From the NCBI GenBank assembly GCA_012513125.1, contig JAAZCS010000279.1:1-6042 (forward strand): a DNA stretch of 6,042 bases, written 5' to 3'. The notes below the pieces were generated by a model, which did no database searches, had not been told where the DNA came from, and worked only from the letters and a program-made list of their open reading frames with translations. Both the position numbers and the translations under genes were made by a program. The stretch is from Treponema sp. (GTDB taxonomy: Bacteria; Spirochaetota; Spirochaetia; Treponematales; Treponemataceae). Of the stretch, positions 1 to 6,042 are shown piece after piece; position 1 is the stretch's first letter, and every line of letters starts with the position of its first letter.

Positions 1-1
1 A

Positions 2-154
2 TGGTTTTTATCATTTGCCGGAGGTGCAATGATTTAAGTTGTAGTTGAAGAATTAATTCCAGAATCATCAGAAGGCAAACATTCAAATTTCGGAACTATT
101 GGATTTGGAGTTGGATTTATTCTTATGTTCCTTTTAGACGTAGTATTAGGTTAG
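2..154 (+). pseudogene. ZIP-family metal transporter, C-terminal end with in-frame stop
   Basis: Read from position 2, this frame gives the last part of a ZIP (ZupT/GufA-like) divalent metal transporter, a membrane protein moving Zn2+ and similar ions. Visible are the segment FAGGAMI, a TAA at 35-37, then VVVEELIPESSEG and a final membrane helix rich in Gly, Phe and Leu ending in LDVVLG before TAG at 152-154. In relatives as I recall them, the stop position holds an aromatic residue (Tyr or Phe) between AMI and VVVEE, so TAT to TAA is the simplest change. The stop would remove half of the penultimate helix and all of the last helix. No start codon with a ribosome binding site follows it, so restart is unlikely. 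The 5' part lies outside the window. Family assignment is fairly sure from the EELIPE motif and final helix. Whether this is a true pseudogene or a base-call error cannot be told here. Confidence 0.75.
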
Positions 155-177
155 AATAAATTGTAGACTTATTACTA

Positions 178-185
178 AAGAGGTG
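178..185 (+). promoter_or_regulatory. Ribosome binding site of the oxidoreductase gene
   Basis: AAGAGGTG lies just upstream of ATG at 191, with 7 nt between its AGG and the ATG. A GTG at 185-187 is also in frame, but it overlaps this Shine-Dalgarno sequence, so ATG at 191 is the better start. Confidence 0.75.
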
Positions 186-190
186 TGAAT

Positions 191-1159
191 ATGAAATTAG
201 CGATTCTTGGTGCCGGACATATAGCAAAATCTATGGCTAAAACAGTATTAAAAATGAAAGAAGTTGAATTGTATGCAATTGCTTCAAGAAACAAAGAACG
301 CTCTGAAAATTTTGCAAAAGAATTTAATATTCCAAATTCATTTGATTCTTATGAAAAAATGCTTTCTGACCCCAAAATTGACCTTGTTTACATCGCTGTT
401 CCTCATTCACATCATTACAAATGGACAATTGAAGCTCTTAATCATGGCAAAAATGTTCTTTGTGAAAAAGCTTTCGCAGTAAATGAAAAGCAAGCTTCTG
501 AGATGATTGCCTTAGCAAAAGAAAAAAATCTACTTTTAGCAGAAGCAATTTGGACAAGATATATGCCATCTCGAAAAATTATTGAAAATATTATACAAAG
601 CGGTGAAATTGGTGAAGTTTTCACTCTTTCTGCAAACCTTGGCTACATAATAGATGATAAAGAAAGATTAATTCCCCCTGAACTTGCTGGTCGAGCATTG
701 CTTGATGTTGGAATATATACGCTCAATTTTGCTAGTATGATTTTTGGTGATAAAATAAAAAGAATCGCTGCTTCTTGCGTGATGACTGAATCTGGTGTTG
801 ACGGACAAGATTCTATAATGATTCAATATAACAACAATTCCATGGCCTCGTTATTTTGCTCAATGTACACACGAACAGACAGAAGAGGAATAATTTATGG
901 ACGAAAAGGATTTATTGAAATTGATAATATCAACAATCCTTTAAAAATAAAAGTTGTCTATAACTCAAGAAGATTGCCAAAATATTATAAAGTGCCTCAT
1001 CAGATATCAGGATATGAATATCAAGTTCGTTCCTGTGTAAACGCAATTAATGAACATAAAACTGAGTGCCCCGAAATGCCACACGAAGAAACTTTAGAGA
1101 TGATGCGTCAAATGGATGAAATCCGTAAGCAGATTGGACTAATTTATCCTTGCGAATAA
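191..1159 (+). CDS. Gfo/Idh/MocA family NAD(P)-dependent oxidoreductase
   Basis: This is a complete 322-residue cytoplasmic dehydrogenase of the Gfo/Idh/MocA family, normal in length. The N-terminal Rossmann fold (about 1-115) has the dinucleotide motif GAGHIA at residues 7-12, the strand VYIAVPHSHH at 67-75 and LCEKAFAVN at 90-98, where the Lys of the family's EKP/EKA motif contacts cofactor and substrate. The C-terminal domain (about 120-322) has AEAIWTRYMP at 117-126 and LDVGIYTL at 171-178, matching the family's conserved D-G-Y/H catalytic region. The EKAF and E-A-x-W-T-R motifs place it nearest the dihydrodiol dehydrogenase-like bacterial branch, whose members act on sugars, inositols or related polyols. 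The actual substrate cannot be read from sequence. ATG at 191 is chosen over the in-frame GTG at 185 because of the ribosome binding site. It starts 36 nt after the ZIP stop, suggesting cotranscription, and converges on the regulator gene with an 11-nt gap. Confidence 0.93.
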   Translation: MKLAILGAGHIAKSMAKTVLKMKEVELYAIASRNKERSENFAKEFNIPNSFDSYEKMLSDPKIDLVYIAVPHSHHYKWTIEALNHGKNVLCEKAFAVNEKQASEMIALAKEKNLLLAEAIWTRYMPSRKIIENIIQSGEIGEVFTLSANLGYIIDDKERLIPPELAGRALLDVGIYTLNFASMIFGDKIKRIAASCVMTESGVDGQDSIMIQYNNNSMASLFCSMYTRTDRRGIIYGRKGFIEIDNINNPLKIKVVYNSRRLPKYYKVPHQISGYEYQVRSCVNAINEHKTECPEMPHEETLEMMRQMDEIRKQIGLIYPCE

Positions 1160-1170
1160 TATAAAAATGA

Positions 1171-2631
1171 CTAATTTATTGAGAATTTTTTCTTCCATTC
1201 AGTTGGAGACATTCCTGTATTTTCTCTAAATGATTTCATAAAATATTTTACATCGCTAAAACCAGATTTTGAAGAGACTTCATATACTTTATAGCAACCA
1301 ATTTCCAAAAGACGTTTGGCTTCTTCAATTCGAAGTTTCTTTAAATAATCATTAAAATTTACACCAACTTGTTCCTTAAATTTCTCAGAAAACCAAGTGT
1401 AATTAATTGAAACGTAATTTGCGACAATTGCCATATTTATGTTCTGTGTATAATGCTTTTTGACATATTCTATTGCCTGAACAATATACGGATATTCAGT
1501 TTTACTCTTTTTTATTATATTCGATAAATAAATTGAAAAATCAAAAATATATCCTATCCATTCTTGTAAATTATTTGCATGATAAATATTTATAATCATT
1601 ACTTGTTTTATTAATAAATACATGTCACTTTCAATATAAGTTTTATACCTTGAAAACAAATCTATTGTTATTTTTCTATATATATAATCCAGAATCTCAA
1701 TAATTGATTCAGATTCAACATTTGAAAAATCAAACAATTCTTTTATTTTTGTCTGTAATAAATCAACATCATAAATATCTATTCTTGCAATATATTTCTC
1801 GTATTTTTTTTCTATATTTGAAAAATCTTCAACATGCTTTATTTCAGAATAATAAAATACATCATTATTTTTTTGCACCGATATTTCTTTTGTAATTTTA
1901 TCAAAAAAAGCGTTCAACATGGCAACTTTTGATTTATAAATCATTTGTTTTAATAGCCCCAAATTATTTTCAAGAGAACTCACACCAACAATGAAAGTTG
2001 AAATTGTAATATCATTTTGAATAAATGACAGGGCTTCATTAGGAATCACAAAACAACAAGAGTTCTTCATTCTTTCTACACAATAAAATTGAAATGAAAG
2101 AAGCATTGGTTCAACTATTTCAAAGCATTTTGCTCCATAAAAAGAAACACAATAAAAACCTTTCTGAAAATTCAAGACATCTGGTATTACATCATTTGCA
2201 ATATCACTTCCAGATATAAATGATTTTAAATAATCTTCATTTTTTCGCTTTTCTTCTTTTTCAAAAGATGAAATTGCGGCTCTAACTGAATTCAACAATT
2301 CTTTTTTATCAACTGGTTTTAAAATATAAGATGAAGCTCCATTTTGAATTGCATCTTTTGCATACGAAAAATCATCAAATCCACTTAGAACAATTATTGA
2401 TGGATGATTTTCTAAAATTGAAAGATTATGCATCAATTCAATTCCATCCATTTTTGGCATTCGAATGTCAGTGATTATCAATTCTGGCTGCTCACTTTTG
2501 CACAGTTCAAGTGCTTCTTCTCCATTTTTTGCTTCAAAAATATTAAGCGGAATATCAAGTGAATCAATTAAAATCTTTTTTAAACCAGCACGAATCAATT
2601 TTTCATCGTCAGCAATTACAACACTAATCAT
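1171..2631 (-). CDS. Response regulator with C-terminal AraC-type DNA-binding domain (YesN-like)
   Basis: This 486-residue cytoplasmic transcription regulator is the likely partner of the upstream kinase. The receiver domain (about 1-125) has the acidic pair Asp8/Asp9, phosphoacceptor Asp55 in LIITDIRMPKMDG, Ser83 in the VLSGF switch position and Lys105 before Pro106, so all phosphotransfer residues are present. A central region (about 130-380) has no motif I recognise and is of the length usual in YesN-type regulators. The AraC/XylS domain (about 383-484) carries two helix-turn-helix units: one around MAIVANYVSINYTWFSEKF (400-418) and one around SSKSGFSDVKYFMKSFRE (453-470), followed by GMSPTEWKKKF. 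The ATG at 2629-2631 has an AGGA seven nt upstream (2639-2642 on this strand). The gene begins 24 nt after the kinase stop, consistent with one operon. Family assignment is firm; target genes are unknown, and no sugar transporter genes lie beside it as often seen for this family. Confidence 0.95.
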   Translation of the reverse strand: MISVVIADDEKLIRAGLKKILIDSLDIPLNIFEAKNGEEALELCKSEQPELIITDIRMPKMDGIELMHNLSILENHPSIIVLSGFDDFSYAKDAIQNGASSYILKPVDKKELLNSVRAAISSFEKEEKRKNEDYLKSFISGSDIANDVIPDVLNFQKGFYCVSFYGAKCFEIVEPMLLSFQFYCVERMKNSCCFVIPNEALSFIQNDITISTFIVGVSSLENNLGLLKQMIYKSKVAMLNAFFDKITKEISVQKNNDVFYYSEIKHVEDFSNIEKKYEKYIARIDIYDVDLLQTKIKELFDFSNVESESIIEILDYIYRKITIDLFSRYKTYIESDMYLLIKQVMIINIYHANNLQEWIGYIFDFSIYLSNIIKKSKTEYPYIVQAIEYVKKHYTQNINMAIVANYVSINYTWFSEKFKEQVGVNFNDYLKKLRIEEAKRLLEIGCYKVYEVSSKSGFSDVKYFMKSFRENTGMSPTEWKKKFSIN

Positions 2632-2655
2632 TTTTACATCCTATGAAATAATTTT

Positions 2656-4455
2656 TTAAGGTAACGGAAGAGGTATACAAATCAAAGTTCCTTTACCTTC
2701 CTCAGATTCAATTTTTATTTTAAAATCTTTTCCATACGTCATAGTTAATCTTTGCTGAATATTTTTGAGACCTATACTTCCAACAGAATCTTTTTCAAAT
2801 TTAGAATCTGCTAAATAAGATTTTATTTTTTCAAGTTGTTCACTATTCATTCCACAACCAAAATCTTGCTCACATAGATAAAATTTATGATTAATTTCAT
2901 CTGTTTTTGTAAAAATCTTTATGACTGCATCTTTTCCCTCAGGCTCAATTGTGTGAATATACGAATTTTCAATTAATGGTTGCAATATCATCTTTGGCAC
3001 TTTTATAGAAAAAAATTCCGGATTCATTTCTGTCAAAAGCGATATTTTATAATCATTTCTTAAATTTAGAATGTAGATATATGAAAGGGCATAATCCATT
3101 TCCTGTTCGAGCGACACAATATGAACTTTCCAACGAAGACAATAACGCATCATTTTTCCAAGAATCGTCATGCTTTCAACAATATCTTCTTGTTCTGCAA
3201 TAACCGCTTGCATTTTTATAGTTTCTAAAACGTTATACAAAAAATGCACATTTATTTGATTTTGCATCGCCTTTATTTCGGTATCAGCAATTAGTTCTTG
3301 TTCAATTTTTATCTGTTCAATTTGTGATTGAATTTGCTCTACCATTAAATTAAATGTCTTTTGAGTTTCACCTACTTCATCGTTTCGTATTACAGGAAGT
3401 CTTATCTCATAATCTCCCTCGCGAATTCTCTTCATTCCATTAATAACGGAATATACACCAGACATTAATTTTTTTGTTGTACTTCGAATTACAAAATACA
3501 GAAGAAACATTGTTACTATGAAACCTAATAATAAAACAGAAAAAATAAGCGTAATATTCTTAACATAAGTATTCATTGTATTTGTGTGGATTACCAAGAT
3601 ATTTACATCGTCAATTATTTTACCCGCAATAAAACTGTCTGTTCCAAAAATTTTACCTGTGAATTCTTTTACATTATCAAATTTTTTTGCTAAAAACATT
3701 TTTTCTAGAAAAATAATCTCTTCAGCAGAAATTATTTTTGAGGAAATGATACCTTCTTGCTCTTCATTTCTTATCTGAACAAGATTTTTATTTTGTCCAT
3801 TCTGAACTATTTGAAATACAAAGTCATTGTTGTCAGTTTTATTTTTTTTATCATACAAAAAAGGGAAAAAATCTGTCATTCGCATTGAAATTTGCAAATA
3901 TCCAACGTCTCTTTTATTCTTTATAATTTTTCTTGTGGAACATAATGAATTAAGCTTCAACTGATCCAAATTACCCATAAAATCTGCGTTATAATTAAAT
4001 TCCCATTTATGCAAGTCAACTAAATCAGTTCTATCAGTCTTCAAAAAAACAGGCCATCTTTCGGGAATAAGAGGATTGTCGGTAAAAATTCTTAATGAAT
4101 AAATTTGTGGTAATACAGATAAAATACTTTCAACTAAATTTGTTCTTTCTATTACATATTCAACAAAATCTTTTGGTGCCGTGGATTCTGGAACAATAAG
4201 AAATAGCATCAATTCTTTATTTGTTATAATCATTTGCTCCAATAAATCAAAACTGTCTAAATTAGCTTCAATTTTTTTTGTATTTGTTAATAAAGATTCA
4301 CTGCATCTTTGCCTCAATTCAGCGTATTCATTCTTTCCAATTACACCACAAATTGCAAGAACAACTATAAAAAGAGGAATCACAATAATACAAGTATAAA
4401 TAAAAACAAGTCTTTTTGAAAATCTAGTTTCTTTTAGTATTTGTGATATTTTCAT
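2656..4455 (-). CDS. Membrane sensor histidine kinase (YesM/LytS-type)
   Basis: This 599-residue inner-membrane kinase senses an outside signal and phosphorylates the downstream regulator. Order of parts: membrane helix at about 16-40, extracytoplasmic sensor region 41-298 (probably Cache-like, unproven), second helix about 299-323, HAMP domain about 324-376 with GDY at 347-349 and NDEVGE at 358-363, then a charged linker. The His_kinase domain has the phosphoacceptor His404 in AMQNQINVHFLYNVLE. The ATPase domain has the N box LQPLIENSYIHTI (491-503), G1 box EQDFGCGM (529-536) and G2 region VGSIGLKNIQQRL (558-570). Departures from the usual family motifs are Val403 where PHF proline is usual, Phe532 where the Asn of DNG is usual, and Thr502 where Gly usually follows the N-box His. 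The key His404, Glu496, Asn497 and Asp531 remain, so activity is still plausible. ATG at 4453-4455 has AGTAGG four nt upstream, a slightly short spacing. Length and layout are normal for the family. Confidence 0.95.
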   Translation of the reverse strand: MKISQILKETRFSKRLVFIYTCIIVIPLFIVVLAICGVIGKNEYAELRQRCSESLLTNTKKIEANLDSFDLLEQMIITNKELMLFLIVPESTAPKDFVEYVIERTNLVESILSVLPQIYSLRIFTDNPLIPERWPVFLKTDRTDLVDLHKWEFNYNADFMGNLDQLKLNSLCSTRKIIKNKRDVGYLQISMRMTDFFPFLYDKKNKTDNNDFVFQIVQNGQNKNLVQIRNEEQEGIISSKIISAEEIIFLEKMFLAKKFDNVKEFTGKIFGTDSFIAGKIIDDVNILVIHTNTMNTYVKNITLIFSVLLLGFIVTMFLLYFVIRSTTKKLMSGVYSVINGMKRIREGDYEIRLPVIRNDEVGETQKTFNLMVEQIQSQIEQIKIEQELIADTEIKAMQNQINVHFLYNVLETIKMQAVIAEQEDIVESMTILGKMMRYCLRWKVHIVSLEQEMDYALSYIYILNLRNDYKISLLTEMNPEFFSIKVPKMILQPLIENSYIHTIEPEGKDAVIKIFTKTDEINHKFYLCEQDFGCGMNSEQLEKIKSYLADSKFEKDSVGSIGLKNIQQRLTMTYGKDFKIKIESEEGKGTLICIPLPLP

Positions 4456-4557
4456 AAAACCTACTTTTTTTTATTTTCACTTACACATTCATTTTCTTTC
4501 ATATTTCATTATTTTAAAGTGTATATTTTTCGTTTTGGTGTGTTTTTTTCGGTTTTA
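4456..4557 (-). promoter_or_regulatory. AT-rich leader/promoter region upstream of the kinase-regulator operon
   Basis: This 102-nt gap lies between the peptidase stop and the kinase start, which face the same way. On the minus strand it reads as a purine-rich leader. It holds a possible -10 (TAAAAT at about 4512-4517) without a convincing -35, three ATGAA copies (4505-4509, 4498-4502, 4488-4492), and an inverted pair of 5-mers (TACAC at 4482-4486 and GTGTA at 4519-4523 on the plus strand). No GC-rich hairpin followed by a T run is present, so readthrough from the peptidase gene is possible. The ribosome binding site AGTAGG is at 4460-4465. A promoter here is expected from context but not demonstrated by the sequence. 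Confidence 0.35.
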
Positions 4558-5892
4558 TTATAGCATGCTGTATAATTTTGACAAAGCTTTTTTAGATTCA
4601 CATGGAATGTCTGGTTCTATAAGTTGATCAGATTTTGACCTATCAACTCTGTACCATTTTTTATACGATACAGTTAAGATTAATTTAGATTTTGGAAGCA
4701 TAAAATCAAGTCTATCACCATAACATTCGGGTTTATTTCCTGATGCTTCTCCAATTATTGTTCCAAGCTTATTATCAGTAATGAACATTGCAAAGTCCAT
4801 TGCAGAACTATATGTATAGATATCAGTCAATACATAAACATTTCCCTTAAATTTTTGTTCTACAGGGGGATTTTTTACTACGACATCCTTATTTTTCATC
4901 AAAAAGTTTCCATATCTAACAGCACTATCAAAGGACTTAAACTTATCAATATTTAAATATTTAATAAATTCATCAGCAACAAGTGAAGAGCCACCACCGT
5001 TACCACGTAAATCAACAACAACATTTGAAATATTTTTATTTATTACCTCATCAAAAAAATTTTTCACTGTTTCTTTGTAATATTTATCATAATCACAGCT
5101 TGTAAGAACAAGTAATCCTAAATCATAAGTATAATCAATTTTATAAAAAACAGATTTATCATTACAAAAAGCATACATTTCATTAATAATTTGTTCAGAA
5201 TGAATATCAAATTCATCTTTTATCACTTCTTCAGATTCTTTTTCCACTTTTTTTTCTTCTGCAGGATAAATTACTTTTGAGCCTTCTACAAAGTCATAAT
5301 GAAAATCTGTATTTTTCCCATCTATATTATAAGTGAATGTCACTCCATCTGATGTGTCTATACCGCAAAGACGTTCATAATGTTCGCTAAGTGCATATGT
5401 TCCATAAAAGCGACTTTCCGCACTTTTTTCAATTTCCCATGAAGTCAAAGATTTGAATATTTCAAAGATTTCTTCTGTTTTCACACCGTCCATAAAAAGA
5501 GGATTTCCATAATTAATTACTTGAGTAAAATCATTTATAAATTTTTGATTATTTTTCTTATTCCAAATAATTGATGTATGTCCGTCATGCAGAAGCGAAA
5601 GGATTCCAGAATAGATTCTCCACAAGTCAATAACTTTTATTTCATTAATTTTTTCTATTAATTCTTTTCCATTTGCAAGTGCTTTTTCTATCTCATTTCT
5701 TACATTTGTTTCTTCTTCTAGCCAAAGAGGATGACGTGATTTCAAATGTTTTTCAAAATAATCAAAATCTGCCTTTGCTTCTGTTTGAGATAAAACATAA
5801 TCTAAATCATTGGAAACTTCATATGTTTTTATTACCCCACGATGAGGATTTAGTGCTGTAGCCCACAAAACACAACATACACAAATTATCAT
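4558..5892 (-). CDS. S41-family (C-terminal-processing/tricorn-like) peptidase, probably 5'-truncated
   Basis: This 444-residue product is a probable exported serine peptidase of the S41 family. Supporting motifs are LLHDGHTSI at 100-108, the family's DGHT element; VVVDLRGNGGGSS at 291-303, the substrate-binding loop; YTYSSAMDFAMFI at 359-371, with Ser362 as likely nucleophile; GEASGNKPECYGD at 381-393; and EPDIP at 426-430. Lys387 lies 25 residues after Ser362, the spacing I recall between nucleophile and general-base Lys in E. coli Prc. I see no clear PDZ domain; a charged Glu/Lys stretch spans about 207-228. The N-terminus MIICVCCVLWATALNP looks like the hydrophobic core of a signal peptide without its basic leading residues. 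No ribosome binding site precedes ATG 5890-5892, and the open frame extends only six codons further before TAG. The IS end begins about 10 nt upstream. I infer that the true start was removed or displaced by the insertion. Substrate unknown. Confidence 0.85.
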   Translation of the reverse strand: MIICVCCVLWATALNPHRGVIKTYEVSNDLDYVLSQTEAKADFDYFEKHLKSRHPLWLEEETNVRNEIEKALANGKELIEKINEIKVIDLWRIYSGILSLLHDGHTSIIWNKKNNQKFINDFTQVINYGNPLFMDGVKTEEIFEIFKSLTSWEIEKSAESRFYGTYALSEHYERLCGIDTSDGVTFTYNIDGKNTDFHYDFVEGSKVIYPAEEKKVEKESEEVIKDEFDIHSEQIINEMYAFCNDKSVFYKIDYTYDLGLLVLTSCDYDKYYKETVKNFFDEVINKNISNVVVDLRGNGGGSSLVADEFIKYLNIDKFKSFDSAVRYGNFLMKNKDVVVKNPPVEQKFKGNVYVLTDIYTYSSAMDFAMFITDNKLGTIIGEASGNKPECYGDRLDFMLPKSKLILTVSYKKWYRVDRSKSDQLIEPDIPCESKKALSKLYSML

Positions 5893-5908
5893 GACAAAAG
5901 CTTGAATC

Positions 5909-5926
5909 GTCTATACTAATCTAGAC
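5909..5926. repeat. Short inverted repeat GTCTA-N8-TAGAC at the IS end
   Basis: GTCTA at 5909-5913 and TAGAC at 5922-5926 are perfect inverted copies separated by 8 nt, inside the presumed IS terminal region. Such a site could bind the transposase or form a small hairpin. At this length in AT-rich DNA it could also be chance. Confidence 0.35.
5912..5917 (+). promoter_or_regulatory. Possible -10 element of the OrfA promoter
   Basis: TATACT matches the -10 consensus TATAAT at five of six positions. A weak -35 (ATGACA, 5891-5896) lies 15 nt upstream and would be in host DNA outside the IS, making a hybrid promoter. The spacing is short and the -35 imperfect, so this is only a candidate. Confidence 0.25.
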
Positions 5927-5967
5927 AAAAAAGATAAGGGGTCGCAAAATAGAGATGGAGAAACAAA

Positions 5968-6042
5968 ATGACAGAAAAGCGACAGAGAAGAACTTTCACG
6001 GAAGAGTTCAAAAAACAAATGGTTGCGCTGTACAACACAGGC
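5968..6042 (+). CDS. IS3-family transposase OrfA, N-terminal part
   Basis: The first 25 codons of OrfA are present and the gene continues beyond the window. In IS3 elements OrfA is the small DNA-binding helix-turn-helix protein that recognises the IS ends and is fused to OrfB, the DDE integrase, by ribosomal frameshifting. The translated start, MTEKRQRRTFTEEFKKQMVA, followed by LYNTG, matches the opening of the HTH_Tnp_1 domain: a basic lead, then T-x-E-F-K and V-A-L-Y. GGAG at 5957-5960, seven nt before the ATG, is a good ribosome binding site. It points away from the S41 peptidase gene. The subgroup of IS3 and whether the element is intact cannot be told from this fragment. Confidence 0.8.
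   Translation, partial: MTEKRQRRTFTEEFKKQMVALYNTG

Larger units (their letters stand above)
5903..6042 (+). mobile_element. Left end of an IS3-family insertion sequence (partial)
   Basis: The element runs off the right edge. Its presence is shown by the start of an IS3-type OrfA. The left boundary is inferred at TGAATCGTCT (5903-5912), because IS3-family terminal repeats commonly start with TGA and this lies 65 nt before the OrfA start, a usual distance. A 3-4 bp target duplication would be the bases just before 5903, but the right end is not available for comparison. OrfA base composition, about 43% GC (32 of 75), is visibly higher than in the neighbouring genes, which fits an imported element. 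Confidence 0.65.

Noticed and set aside
35..37. Recoded stop codon in the ZIP gene
   Set aside because: The codon is TAA. Known bacterial recoding to selenocysteine uses TGA and to pyrrolysine uses TAG, and other genes here use TAA and TAG as normal stops.
185..190. In-frame GTG start six bases before the oxidoreductase ATG
   Set aside because: It overlaps the AAGAGGTG ribosome binding site, and the family Rossmann strand begins directly after the ATG at 191.
442..624. Minus-strand open frame opposite the oxidoreductase
   Set aside because: It lies entirely inside a well-supported gene on the other strand and shows no domain or ribosome binding site.
1163..1191. AAAAAT-N16-ATTTTTT as a bidirectional terminator between convergent genes
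   Set aside because: The stem would be almost only A-T pairs with a long loop, too weak to be called a terminator in AT-rich DNA.
4181..4399. Plus-strand open frame opposite the kinase N-terminus
   Set aside because: It is antisense to a clear coding region, has no recognisable motif, and reads as the shadow of membrane and sensor codons.
4456..4557. Intrinsic terminator after the S41 peptidase
   Set aside because: A and T runs are present, but no GC-containing stem precedes a T run on the minus strand.
5673..5861. Plus-strand open frame opposite the peptidase N-terminal region
   Set aside because: It is Leu/His-rich low-complexity translation of the opposite strand of a supported gene, with no independent evidence.

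Overview
The window is strongly AT-rich bacterial DNA with short intergenic gaps. It carries a YesM/YesN-like two-component pair, a Gfo/Idh/MocA oxidoreductase, an S41-type peptidase and, at both edges, pieces of interrupted or cut-off genes. Base composition and gene content suit a host-associated low-GC bacterium. Treponema-like spirochaetes and Clostridia (Lachnospiraceae-like) are both plausible, but nothing here fixes the genus.

Layout, left to right. (1) Positions 2-154 (+) encode the C-terminal end of a ZIP-family metal transporter with an in-frame TAA in the penultimate membrane segment. (2) Positions 191-1159 (+) encode a complete Gfo/Idh/MocA NAD(P)-dependent dehydrogenase, probably cotranscribed with the ZIP gene. 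(3) Positions 1171-2631 (-) encode an AraC-type response regulator. (4) Positions 2656-4455 (-) encode its membrane sensor histidine kinase, with 24 nt between the two genes. (5) Positions 4456-4557 are a 102-nt AT-rich leader or promoter region with short repeats. (6) Positions 4558-5892 (-) encode an S41-family peptidase whose 5' end looks cut off. (7) Positions from about 5903 to the right edge (+) are the left end of an IS3-family insertion sequence with the first 25 codons of its OrfA transposase.

How the genes may work together. Kinase and regulator form a standard pair: an extracytoplasmic signal controls autophosphorylation at His404, and phosphate transfer to Asp55 activates DNA binding by the C-terminal AraC domain. 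Such pairs usually sit beside sugar ABC transporter or glycoside hydrolase genes. None is visible here; the nearest same-strand neighbour is the S41 peptidase, so the regulon cannot be read from context. The oxidoreductase converges on the regulator gene with only 11 nt between stop codons.

I found no CRISPR array, tRNA, rRNA, riboswitch or clearly new multi-gene system. The most informative features are signs of gene decay: the nonsense codon in the ZIP gene, the IS next to the peptidase's truncated signal sequence, and several non-consensus residues in the kinase's catalytic motifs.
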